The notes below the pieces were generated by a model. The model was not told where the DNA came from, did not search any database, and worked only from the letters and a program-made list of their open reading frames with translations. A program made the translations under genes and the position numbers. From Pristionchus mayeri (taxonomy: Eukaryota; Nematoda; Chromadorea; Rhabditida; Neodiplogasteridae), in contig BTRK01000002.1 in the NCBI GenBank assembly GCA_036245805.1, positions 29,133,067 to 29,197,066 of the forward strand: a stretch of DNA of 64,000 bases, given 5' to 3'. Below are positions 1-11,700 of the stretch, one piece after another (position 1 is the stretch's first letter; every line of letters starts with the position of its first letter).

Positions 1-190
1 ATATTTAGAACGATAAACAATTTCCGTTTAGCTTCCCCTTCATTTCTTGTGATTGGTCTGATATTCTACTCCTTTTAGAAACTCTGGACAGCTTTGCCAG
101 AGCACAAGCGGCGATAATGAATCTATCCCTCTACTGAACTATGACTAGTGTAGAAATGGGATGGTATTCAATGCGAGGTATTTCGCCATT

Positions 191-964
191 CTAGGAGTAG
201 CAATCGGAATCTCTACTCGCATCGAATGGCCTAAGGAAGAGACGAACGTCATCCGAGATATCCGCATCCTTGATCAAGTTCCTGATCTTGCCATGAGTAG
301 CTTCCTCCACGAATTTACTCATATTCCTTGCTGCTTCCGACTTATTTCGCAGATTTGTTCTCAGGATCTGGAGAGTGCGTGAGTGGGATAAGAATTTCAT
401 AGTCTTGTACCTGTGCTGCGAAATAGCGCTGAATGTGTGTCTTGTAGTCGTACCTCAACTTCATCTGAAACATAGATTAGACTGGGACAACAACGGAGTT
501 CACCGAGTCATCGACATAGAATCGATTGGCTGAGCTTAGTGTTACTCCGGTCGCATTGGTCGAGGGAAGAGATAATGTGAATGAGGAGTAGAACTCGGTG
601 ACGTCAGAAGGAGTGCAACCTGTGTTTCAGAGAATGCATTATATCCATTCCAGTTGAGTGCTCGCCCCTTTTTTCCACAATTTACGCAATTTCGTTCCAT
701 TAATCTATTAAGCGCTAGAAGTGGGAAACTAAGGATACTCAATTATGCAATTTATGGTTATACACGCAAAACTGTCAACTGTTCACCATTTAGGAGTAGA
801 TTGGTCAATTCGCTCTGGGTCACTCCGTTGGCTCCATCGTGAACGATGGCCAGCAGTGTATTGAGGGAGAGAGGAGAGAAGACGAATGGCTCGGAAGGAG
901 GCATGGAGAGGCGCAGAAGAAATATGGCGAGTGAGGCAGATAGGACTTTTGTGAAACATACCAT
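191..964 (-). CDS. Serpin, N-terminal half (partial or decayed)
   Basis: Likely a serine/cysteine protease inhibitor of the serpin family. Minus-strand exons 787-964, 504-619, 411-464 and from 367 down to about 248 join with compatible phases. Seen: a start MVCFTKV at 964, then FSPLSLNTLLAIVHDGANG (helix B, typical SPLSI...GA.G.T), SSANRFYVDDS (strand region near ..ANrlyv), and NMSKFVEEATHGKIRNLI, which matches the family W/FVe..T.gkI motif. No signal peptide is evident, as in intracellular nematode serpins. After about residue 130 I could not follow the shutter region, central sheet or reactive centre loop: the frame continues to a stop near 191 and only 190 nt remain before the window edge. 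Either the gene continues through unrecognised exons outside the window or it is a truncated copy. The family call is firm; the integrity is not. Confidence 0.7.
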
Positions 965-1004
965 CTGAGGGGAGAATTGCAAGTTTTCAAGTTGATATGA
1001 CAAT

Positions 1005-2150
1005 TAGAACTGAATTGCTGATAAACAAAACATTGTTTTATAAATTGAGAGAAACGGGGAGGGCATTTAAATTGTCTCTCAATTCATAGCTTCCGTTTTG
1101 TAGCGTGGATGAGCAAATCCAGCTTATTTTATGCGGCGATATTATGCGAAGGAGCGGAAAAGAGCGGGCATGTGATTGAAACTTTCAGCGCAACATGTGC
1201 CGAACGAGAGTGACGAGGAGTGTAAAGAGGCAAAAAACATTTAAAAAGAGTGGACTGATTAGAAGTGAGTAAGAGTTCTCAGATCAAACATTCATCCAGG
1301 ATTTTTGCAAGCATTTCACGCATTGCAAACTACATTGTACATTTTGAGAATGTCTAGACTATAGGGATCATTTGCAAATGTTTGATCTCCGATTTCGTCA
1401 CTGCAAGTAACTGAACTCGTGCGAATTTAAGTTGTTTCCGTGTGTGAGTCTACACTCAGAAGCGTGAGGAGTTCAGATGAGAGAGATCTCTTCTCATTTG
1501 TCATATGTCCTTCTTCTATTTGGCACCAAAATATAATGAGCAACGCCATCTAATTTGTATTGAATGTGTGCGTGCCACTCTCTCTATAGTGGGCTTCGCG
1601 ACGGCGTTGACCGAATCACCCCCTTCTCTTATCTACCGGTTATGCGAGATATATTTTAGAAGTAAGAGACTCCGTTGATTGCTACGCTCGCCAGCCATAA
1701 CTCATTCCATTCCCTATCTGAAAGGTATGCGCCGTATTTTCGCCAAGACAAATTAAATTGTAATATCACGAACTTTTGATTTTTTTTCAGCATACATATT
1801 TGATATATTGAATCGAATTTAAAATTTTTGTTCACCAACTAGATCATTTTCGTCAGCAAATTTTCACCTTGACCACATTAGAGGATAATTAACGTGCGTT
1901 GCCTCACACTTTTGCACCTGCCTGCGAGCATTTTTGGCATTTCGAAATAAGGATTGCACATTTTTTTCCAGTTTGTTGACCATGTCGATTCTGAGCGATC
2001 ACATTACTCATTTTCGTATGAATCCACCTGCCGTCTCACTCTGAAAAACCTTTGGTCTCAGGAAATAAAATCCACATCGTTTTTCACAGCATACTCTATC
2101 CCTATTTATGTATATTTTCGAAATGTAGGTACATTTAGACAGTGCAATTA
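1005..2150. other. Intergenic, no gene seen
   Basis: AT-rich spacer between the serpin start and the first Srx receptor. Only short open frames without splice logic or family motifs. The last 200 nt resemble the 200 nt upstream of the second Srx gene (about 5100-5320), so the tandem duplication probably included promoter sequence. Confidence 0.5.
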
Positions 2151-2154
2151 CAGG

Positions 2155-4030
2155 ATGCTAGGACGCCAGGTTGCCGCTATCATCATGTTTCTGGTATGAC
2201 ATTAGTTATGCCTACCTCGTCACTAGAACTATCATATCTTAGATAGCCTTTGCCGGCTTTGCAATCAACTCTCTAGTTATTATTTCCGTTCCGAGAGTCT
2301 CCTTTCTCAACAAGACTTTCTTCGGGAGAGTCACTAGGATGCAGGTATACATTTGCATCTCCTAACACAAAACCTGACATATTCCATGCAAACATATTAT
2401 TCTCCCGATCAAACTGATCAGCGCAACTCATTTATCTGGCCTTCCCAGGCTTTATCCGGTGCTTGTTTCGGAGCGATTTTCTCATTCGTCACGGCGCCGA
2501 CAATCTTCTTGTGAGTACCCCGGCGGAGTAATCGTATCTGTCCCGTCCCCTTATATCTAACCCGTAGGCCGTTATGGCCATTATGACGCAAACTAGCGAT
2601 GTAATAATTATCTCGCAACCAATTTTTGTAAAACAAATACATATTCTCTAGTTTTAGCTCGGCAACGGAAAGTACGCACACAGGAGATTATGAGAGGTGA
2701 GTTTTGGAGGGGAATGTGCCATCATTCAACCCTCTTTTTAACAAAATGTTGTATTATCTTTCTTTCAGCAATCTTCCGTTTTTCGAGCGGCCAAGTGTCA
2801 CAACCTATTTTGCATTCTTCCTTGAGGTTATTTGATGTTGGATTTGATATTTTGCCAGAATAATATCATGTTTAGTTCTTCTACGAAATATCATTCTATG
2901 CTCATCTCCTTTTGGCAGCAAACCGATTCATCGTTTTGTTTATCTTTATTGATCAGATGTCTTTCAGAGTGAAACCACTGGTAAGAACAACTGTAAACTT
3001 TGCTCGAACCTGCTGATTTTCCAGATAATATTACTTGTCATGGCTACTCCTCTCATTTTCTCGGAGTCGGTTCTAGTAGTGACATACTTTATTCGTAAAT
3101 ATGGTTTTGAGAATGGGCGAGAAGGTATATTTTCAGTGAAATGCGACCATCACCTCGTAGTCAGTGAATGGGGATACGTATTCACTAAAGAAGCGAGATG
3201 CGTCAGCTTTCGACAATACACGAGCGTATCTCGTTATGTGGTGATGCTGATTCTAATTGGAATTCTTGATATTGCATCGGTCATCAAAGTTAAGCTCGTT
3301 CAAGTAAGTTGAACCTGCTCAACAACTGATCTATTATATTTCATTTTTAGAGTTCAAGGACTGCTGCCGTTTCCAATCGCAAAACTACTTTAGAGCATCG
3401 GCTACTTTATCAAGTGGGCTTTACAAGCTAAATTCGATTAAAAATGCAAATAATAATATTTATAGTATTGATTTTCAGACGTGTGCTCAGGCATCTCTCT
3501 TTCTGGCTGACGTTCTTCAGGCCTTTTTCCTCTTCCCATATTTCAGTACCGACCAATGGGCGAGGTTTTTCCTGTCAACAGTAGTCTGGATGAATGCTAT
3601 GGGCGCTGATGGGTATGTGATGTATGTATGTCTAGATGCCAAACTTCCGTTTTTTCTCATGATTATCCAATCGAGCAATGAAAACTTTGAATAAAAATGT
3701 GTTTTCAATCGTTTATATCAATGTAGCATAATTTAAATACTTCAAATTCAGACTCATGGTGTTCCTCTTCAACAAGGAGATTCGCGATGTGGTCTGTAGA
3801 AAGATGAAGCCAAAGGTAATCCATATATGTTATCATTGTTTGTTAATGTATTTGCAGTTATCGAGCATGAATCCTCAAGCCATCTCGGGTATATCCTCAT
3901 TCCGTGAGTATTTAGATGAATATTATTGTAATAAATTTAAAGATTATTTATTTAAAGATACACATAAAACTCAATTACAGGAAGCACGAACGTATCCACT
4001 GCGCCTCGACTCACTTTTAGCCAATATTAA
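2155..4030 (+). CDS. Serpentine chemoreceptor, Srx-like, copy A
   Basis: Seven-transmembrane chemosensory receptor of the nematode Srx type; such proteins act in sensory cilia with G proteins. Twelve exons: 2155-2193, 2243-2344, 2449-2510, 2658-2696, 2769-2826, 2876-2980, 3025-3303, 3351-3413, 3479-3612, 3752-3815, 3858-3903, 3981-4030; total 1041 nt, 346 residues, no stop. Seen: TM1 with AFAGFAINSLVI, then FFGRVTRMQ, TM3 ending AANRFIVLF (the NRF that family members carry after TM3), a Cys-containing extracellular stretch, TM5 VVMLILIGILD, TM6 after LEHRLLYQ, TM7 with NAMGADGLMVFLFNKEIRD (Srx-like ..DG..m..fN.eiR), and a Ser/Thr-rich tail. The start sits directly after a TTACAG acceptor-like site. 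Exon number and phases are identical to copy B downstream. Srt is the nearest alternative family. Confidence 0.85.
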
Positions 4031-4191
4031 GAACACTGTGATTCAAAATATCATACAATAACAAGCACTAAATATCAAGTCGCTTCTTTATAATTTGTCA
4101 GTGTGCTTTCGTTCTGTGCTGTTTGTTGAATTATATCTTGCTCACAAACTCATACGACATCACAACTAGATTAGAATGTGTTTGTTTCAGT

Positions 4192-4470
4192 AAAGGTAAA
4201 GGTCAAGGTCAAGGTACATCCCGTCTTCGAGACTGGGCTCGCGGGAGAACACTGCTAGGCCAGTGTCAATTTGGGCAGATTCAGTCCGGAGTGCCCACCT
4301 TTCGCCAGACCTATTTACCTGCGTGATCTAGCCACGACTGCCAATTCCCCGTCCCCAATGGGTAGGCGCCTTGGTGAGGCGGAGACGGTGTCACGGCCGG
4401 GAATCGAACCCGGGTGGGATGGAATGGGAGGGCGCGCCATAGACCACAGACCATAGACCATTGTCCAGTT
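4192..4470 (-). repeat. tRNA-derived SINE-like element
   Basis: Read on the minus strand, positions 4412-4400 carry an intact pol III B-box/T-arm: a 5 bp stem CCGGG/CCCGG around TTCGATT. An A-box-like TGGTCTATGG lies about 40 nt upstream. The 3' end on the same strand runs into a short tandem tail of TTACCTTTAC/TTGACC units, as in many SINEs. The 5' part does not pair with the 3' acceptor strand, so this is not a functional tRNA. It lies between the two tandem Srx genes. Confidence 0.5.
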
Positions 4471-4499
4471 ATTTTCTCGTACATTGAGGATTTCACAAA

Positions 4500-5320
4500 T
4501 ATAACTTTTTCCGACCCTTTTCCGTGTCTCGCATAAATCAGTTTGGTTTAGCCGACGGAGGTTTTATTGCCACCTTCCCCCTTCTCATGCAGATCTTGTA
4601 GGCTCAACATTGGATTGTTTTAATTGTTTCGCCCACTTTTCCTTTTTTTCAATTAAATGAGAGTGGATGCAAAGTGAGGGGGAGGGGGAAATGAGTGGGT
4701 ATTTAAGATGGTTCGTCTCCCCTCATTTTAGAGTAGACCGACCCCTCTCGTCGATTAGACTGACTTTAAAATGCGACTAGGCAGAGACACTGTTCGCACA
4801 ATTAGGGTTAAACTTATTCACCCTACTCCTTAATTATCTCTCATATAATTATTCATTAATATTATGATTGAAAGTCACATAGCCTCTCCCTTTCATATAG
4901 CATCTCCCTTTGCTAACTAGCTGTTGCATCGTAATTTCATGTACCTCAATGGCCACCTATAATCTGGAATTTAATACCCCTACCAGAAATGCATGATAAA
5001 TGATTGATTGATTGATAATTTCGAATTTTCTTCTTGGACACGTTCGCTTGTAATTGTCCGTGTGCCAGCTCACAAATTTTCGCCTGCATTAACCAAGTGG
5101 TTTGATTTTACTAGTATCGCGTGCACATATTTTATGCCCTTTGTCGAGCATGCTGCCTTTCCACGACCATATTACTCATTTGTTCCTGAATTTCAACATA
5201 TATTTTCTCTCTCAGAGAGCCCTCTCGTCTCAGGAAGTAAAATTCCTCCCGTTTTAGCGCTGTTTTAGCATTGTTATTCAAAAAAAAACTATTCCAATCA
5301 AAGAATAGCTAGTGTCACAT
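4500..5320. other. Intergenic spacer between the Srx paralogs
   Basis: No coding exons. It contains a short GATT run near 4997-5020 and, from about 5100, sequence resembling the region upstream of copy A (ATTACTCATTTG-type blocks and TCTCAGGAA), that is, a duplicated presumed promoter. Confidence 0.4.
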
Positions 5321-5324
5321 CAGG

Positions 5325-8300
5325 ATGCTAGGACGGCAAGTAGCGGCCATGATCATGTTTCTGGTATGAAATTAATGGATACTCATCGATTCGACAATTG
5401 ACATTTCACAGATCGCTTTTGCCGGCTTCGCAATCAACTCGCTCGTTATTCTTTCCGTGTCACAAGTCTCCTTTCTCAATAAGACTTTCTTCGGCAGAGT
5501 TACTAGGATACAGGTATATTTCACAACTCTTATCACAAAACTCAAACCATTCATTTAAAAAACTCATACTACCTACATGGTGCGCCATAATTACGTAGAC
5601 TGATGTTTTCAAATGTTTCCTACCTTTGGAATCGAACTTGAGGGATATATTTTATGGCAAAGTTTACCAACCATACGGGTAATAGTAAAATACTGTCTTC
5701 GTTTGATGGGGCCTCTATTTGCTCTGAGACTGGCCTTGAGTATCTTTTCAGATCCACCTATCGATTCCCGCATGAAATTTTCACAGATTTCGACTCAAGC
5801 TTTGAGAAGGGCTGCCTTCAGGGGGGTTCGCGTATAGTTCTTGTTAGAGGACATCTTGGACTACTACGCCCCTAAACCCTGCAGTCGAGGGGTTAAGATC
5901 GGGGGAGTTAGGGGGTCAATCAGTGAGAGTGGTTTGGTCGGGTGCATGAGTGTCCGGCAACGAATTTGCCTTCTTAATGGAGTTGATTGTTGCTGAGACG
6001 ACCAGTGTTCCTGGTCGAAGTTGGATTGAGTTTGTGGCGTTGGCGCGCCTTCCAGGATGCGCATCATGTAATACTCCTTATTGTTCTTAGCTCCCGGAGT
6101 GACAAAAATGAGAAGGAACTTGACTGTTGTGCAAATTGCAACGCTAACCCTGATGTAGATGTGATGAATGATATAACCAACGATTCCACAACAATTTTAA
6201 GATACTTCAGGATCAGAGGCAGTGATTATGCTGGTTTGGATATTTTACATGCTTTCGACTGTAAAGATATTTACATCGCTGAGCAACGTACTGGAATGCG
6301 CGGACCTGGCAAACTGCAACAACAGTTTACGGTTTCGTTCTATGCGACGCTTAATCTGACGCTCACCTAGTCCGAGCAACTTAATGTACTTGAAAGGGCG
6401 AAGAGTCAGCCGGGACTTGAGAAGATCAGAAACGGAAGTGCTCGAGATATCAATACTCTTGACCACCTGAGTACGGTTTCGAAGCACCATCTTTCGGATG
6501 CGCTCTCGGTGACTTGTGGTGGAAACATACCCAGGTCTCTATATGTCCGGACAGTCCTTATCAGTACCAAGCTGCTGGTATATTATGACGATATCGGAAG
6601 CATTCGATTTGTGAACGCCGAGTCGATGAGAGTCGATATCACCGACATGTGACACCTACTTGTGACTGATAATGAGGGTTGGAGACGAGTAGACATCGCC
6701 ATTACTGGAAAACCGAACTAACTGACACGATACCTTGAATAGTGAGAGACCAATGGTCACTCGCCATGATGATGCTATAGGGCTCGCGCATATCGATTGG
6801 GCGGCCGGGTCACAGAATAATGAAATCGGTCTACGTAATTATGGCGCACCCTGTATTATCAGTCACATTATCTTATCAGGCTTTATCCGGTGCTTGTTTC
6901 GGGGCTATCTTCGCATTCGTTACAGCGCCGACAATTTTCTTGTGAGTACATTAACGGGGTAATCATATATGTTATCTTCCCTGCCAGCTCCTAAATTATC
7001 ACCATTTTAGGATAAGTTAAGGTTCTGAAAACGGTTGCACCCAATATCGGACTTGGCTCCATACGGTGCCACGTCGAAAACACATTTTCTGTTATGCCTT
7101 TGTGATCGAATGCGCTAAAATAGACTAAGTTTTCCGAGGGTTAAAATTCATGACGATTACGCTTATCCACATATTTTGTTTCTAAGTAAAACTTTTTTAG
7201 AGGGAAAACCCCAAATGACTAAGTAACCTAGATTGTTGAGCTATTCCTTGTACTTGCTCGATTCTTAGAAATATGAGTTCATATGCTCTTGTTTAAGCTC
7301 AGCAGCGGGAAGCGTGTACACAATAGAAGATGAGAGGTGAGTTTATAAACAAAATTCTTATTTTTTCCGAACATTTAGTTATTTAATTTAAGCTTTATTT
7401 CAGTAATCTTCCCTTTTTCGAGCGGCCAAGTGTCACTACCTACTTTGCATTCTTTCTTGAGGTTGTTTGTTGTTATGAGTCATAACAAATGAGTTGCAAT
7501 TTGTCCTGAATAATATGCACTTTTAGTTCTTCTACGACCTATCATTCTATGCTCATCTCCTATTGGCAGCTAATCGATTCGTCGTTCTCTTTATCTTTAT
7601 TGATCGCGTATATTTCCACCTCAAACCATGGGTCAGAACTACAGTAAGCCCAGTCCAAGCCTACATTTTGTCCAGATAGTAGTATTTGGCATGGTTATTC
7701 CGCTCGTCCTCTCGAACTCAGTACTAGTAGTAACATATTTTATTCGTAAGTACGGCTTAACGAGTAAGGAAGGTTGTATATTTTTTTCAGTGAAATGCGA
7801 TCATTATCTAGATGTCAGTGAATGGGGATACGTATTTACTAAAGACGCTAGATGCGTGAACTTTCGCAAAGACACCAGCGTATCTCGTTACGTGGTTATG
7901 TTGATTCTGATTGGAATTCTTGATGCTGCTTCGGTCATCAAAGTAAAGCTCGTTCAAGTAAGTGTAGTTAATACAACAAAATTAATATTCGATTTTCAGA
8001 GATCAAGGATATCGACTTCATCTAATCGCAAAACTAATTTAGAGCATCGGCTACTTTATCAGGTGAGTTTTTGGATAAATTCGATTGAACATTTAGAAAT
8101 ATTTTGAATTGCTTTGATTTTCAGACGTGTGCTCAAGCGTCTCTTTTTCTCGCTGATGTTCTTCAGGCATTTTTAATTTTCCCTCATCTCAATCCTGATC
8201 GATGGACGAAATTGTTCCTTTCAACAGCCGTATGGATCAATGCCATGGGTGCAGATGGGTAAATGGATATTTGTTGAACTTACAAATGTAGATAACGCAC

Positions 8301-8589
8301 TTTTTGCGAAGTGAACCATTTAAATTAAAGTAGTAATGTATTTCAGACTAATGGTATTCCTCTTCAACAAAGAGATTCGCGACCTGGTCTACAGAAAGAT
8401 GAAGCCGAAGGTTTCCAAAACAATATTGTGTTCATTTTTATTCAATGTCAGGTATCAAGCATAAATCCTCAAGCAGCCTCAGGCATATCATCTTTTCGTG
8501 AGGATTTATTTGAAGATTAAAAATGAAACTGCATTTCAGGAACCATGACCGTGTCCACTGCGCCTCGACTCACGTTTACTCAATATTAA
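5325..8589 (+). CDS. Serpentine chemoreceptor, Srx-like, copy B
   Basis: Tandem paralog of the upstream receptor. Twelve exons: 5325-5363, 5412-5513, 6880-6941, 7298-7336, 7404-7461, 7527-7631, 7676-7957, 8000-8062, 8125-8258, 8347-8410, 8452-8497, 8540-8589; total 1044 nt, 347 residues, one codon longer than copy A in exon 7. Seen: AFAGFAINSLVI in TM1, FFYDLSFYAHLLLAANRF at TM3, HRLLYQTCAQASLFLADVL entering TM6, INAMGADGLMVFLFNKEIRD at TM7, and tail TMTVSTAPRLTFTQY closely matching copy A. Exon 4 uses an AAG acceptor (7295-7297) where copy A has TAG. Intron 2 is 1366 nt against about 104 nt in copy A because of an inserted inverted-repeat element. The frame is intact throughout, so it is probably functional if intron 2 is still spliced. 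Confidence 0.83.
5579..6850. mobile_element. 1.27 kb TIR element in Srx copy B intron 2
   Basis: The ends are perfect 22 bp inverted repeats: 5579-5600 begins GGTGCGCCATAATTACG and 6829-6850 is its exact reverse complement. The corresponding intron of the tandem copy lacks this DNA. Internal frames (for example about 5987-6370 plus, 6490-6245 minus) show no transposase motif I recognise; this looks non-autonomous or like an element carrying captured sequence. No clear target duplication is visible. Confidence 0.75.
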
Positions 8590-8794
8590 GAACATTAAGT
8601 CTCAAAATAACAAATAAACTATCAAATCGTATCTTTATAATTTGTTAGGGTACTTTTCACAACTAGCGGACAATGTGTCCGTTCCAGTTATTCTAAAGCT
8701 CATTGGCGATTATGCAAATTTTCGTTTTCCGACCCCGCATCCCGTGCCTCGCATAAATCAGTTTGGTTTGGCCAGTGTCAGCGTCCGAGTAAAT

Positions 8795-11700
8795 ATGACG
8801 CCAGAGGTTCCAACGTTATCCCCTCCTTCCCTCTTCTCATGCCAATCTTATCGGCTCAAGATCGGATTGCTGCTCATGTTCGGACAGGCCGTTTGCTCCG
8901 CCATGAGCACGAATTTAAGTAAGTTTCCTAATTTTACCACCATTTTCTTACGAACATTCTTATCGTGGATTTCCAATATAGAAAAAAAATACGGTTGTTC
9001 AGATATGGCGGTGGTTTGCATGGTGAATACAACCGCATTTCGGATGCAGTTCGGAGGAAACACGAGTGGAAGAGAAGATGGGCACTCTGGTAGGATTGAA
9101 GAAGACGCCAATGCGAAAGGATACAACGCAAGTGTTCAATACCGAGACATTCCTTGTTCCCATTTTTTGTTACGATTTTCATCCCTTAAATTCAACAATT
9201 CACAAGACACCGAAAACTCCACTACCCCCAACTCCTTTGAAAATAGTATTTATACTTATAAATTCTCTTAATTTTCACATCGATCGAAAGCGCTAGGTCT
9301 AGTTCGTCCATGTCCATCACATCAGAGCAGCCACCAGGGCAATCAGGATATTCTCAGGGCAACCTCCTCTGGACTCCCCAGATGCAAGCGTCCCTTCTCA
9401 CTGCGACCTTCTACGGATCCATCTTCACCAATTCATTTTCTGGATCGGTCGCTGACAGATTCGGGGCGAAGCTCATTCTCGTTGGTGAGTATCTACATCA
9501 TTAGCTTACTGTTTCGTGAATTTACCATTACTTCAGTGCGACATGTTGCATTATCGCTTAAATTTAGGGAGTTTGCAGATAGTAATCAATAGAGTTAGTA
9601 ATTCGGCCGTCTATTCACACTTTCTCGTTGGATAAAAACTGAAAATGAAGAGACTGTTGCACTAATTGCGAACTCTAGTCACCAAATAAATTCAGGCAGT
9701 TGCTTTACCTATGTGGTCGTTACAATGGCATCTCCCTACCTCGCCGAATACTCGTTCACTGCATTTTTCGCTTCGAGAGTCATGATGGGTTTGGCGGCGG
9801 TAAGAGGTATCGGGGAAAATGGGAATCTGAAGATTTATTTAGGGATTCACCTTTCCCTGCATTGGCTCTATGGCCGGTAGGTGGTTCCCTCCAGCAGAGA
9901 GAGCAACAATGGCGGGAATCTATACGTCCGGCCATCAGGTGATCACCTTTAGTCACCGGTTTCAAGCATTTGCATTTAATAGATGAATAAAACAACACGC
10001 CGTGAATTGTGATTTCAATAGTGTTTGGTTATGTGCAATGGAACAATAATTTCCATAAAACTTTGGCAAATTCAGGTTGGACTGTCGTCTTCCTCACTTA
10101 TTTCTGCATTACTCTGCGGATCCACGCTAGGATGGCCCTCTATATTCTACTTATTCGGTGAGCATCAGAAAAACAAGATTTTATTTTCAAAATCGATCCC
10201 AGACCCCAATGATTGGATCCATTCATCAACATTTGGGACCAACATCTCATAGGGAAAAGGGATAAATAGAGAGGAAGGATTCGAATGTATTTCAGGTGCC
10301 CTGGGTGTCGTATTTATCTTCTCCTTTCTCATATTCGCTTCCAATTCGCCTTCCTCTAATTCATTTATCACTCAGGCCGAATCCAAATTTCTTGAATCTG
10401 AAATTAAGAGGACAAAGGCGAGTGAATAGCACAACAAGCAATGAGTAATACACTGAATAAGGATTACAGAAGTCTAAGTCGATTCCATGGCGTCATCTTT
10501 TGAGAAGCAAACCAATTTATGCTTGCCTTTGCTGTAATTTTGCGTTTAACTTCAGTGGAACTCTCCTACAGGTCTTTCGATTTTGTAATATATTGCTATC
10601 TCTTATCTATCTAGGCATTTCTTCCGACGTATTTTCGAGATGAGCTTCTTATCCCGCTCTCCGTGGTGTGTTCGTGCGATTGTTCTGTTAATTGTGTGTT
10701 ATCATTGTCCAAAAATTCAGCTAATTTTGGTTTGCAATCTCTCATTTTCAGAACGGAATCTACACAACAATTCCATTTGTTGTTCAGATATTCACAAAAA
10801 CATTCAGTGCCTTGGTCGCTGATGCTATCAAACGAAAGGTTGGCTCAATAATTTATTATATGTCAATTCAATTACCTGAAACAGGGAGTTCTCGAACATA
10901 CAACAACTGCGAAGCTATTCCAAACAATATGTAAGTGTGAAACACATGTCTTTTCGTATGATTGCCGCGTTCGATAAAATAGCTTTCGTATTTTTCATTT
11001 GCTACACTCTCGGAGCTCTCGACCGGTTTAGAGATTGTGAGAAATGAAGAAACTAATGCCAGTTTATCGAACTCCAATGTTAGGTTCCGTTGGCATCGCT
11101 CTATCACTGTTTTCACTGGCGGTTCTTCCTTCTCCCGATCGGCCATGGATCGCTGTCATTTGCCTGCTTTTCTATGGTTAGCACATAACTTTCAAGCACA
11201 CTATAAGTGATTCAGGTATCTCTTATTCCTGCGGTGTGCCTGGCTTCTTCACTGCGCTCATGTCTCTTGCTCCACAACACAGGTACGAATAGTGTTTCAA
11301 CAACAGAACTAGTCGGAAGGGAGGAGCCGTCTCCTCGGCAAATAGCGAATGACCCACATTTCTTACCTTCTTTTCACATCTTCTGATAGATCGCTGGAGT
11401 AGTTTGAAAAAACATTTAAACATGTTCAACCCCAATCAAACGTTTGCTGTTGGTGTGCCTAGGCCCCAGAAACTTTTTTGCAAAGACTGTTTGCATGAAA
11501 AAAATATATTACTTCCAGCACTTCAGTCAATTCATTGCAGTGGAACGCTCACCTCAATGTCGATGGTTGCAGCGACGATAGCTAATATTGGAAGTCCGTC
11601 ACTAGCGTCCCTTTTCATGACCATGGTGAGTGCACCACTTCATGGGGTTAGCAATTCGAGACAAGTGAGATCACTAAGCATCCCCTCCTCGGATTGCGCA

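Noticed and set aside
1656..2199. Additional first exon for Srx copy A from the 81-codon frame at 1954-2199
   Set aside because: The copy B equivalent is not conserved as protein; the ATG after the TTACAG site gives the full receptor in both copies.
4311..4496. Functional tRNA gene on the minus strand
   Set aside because: Only the T-arm/B-box is intact; the acceptor stem does not pair, so a SINE-like relic is more likely.
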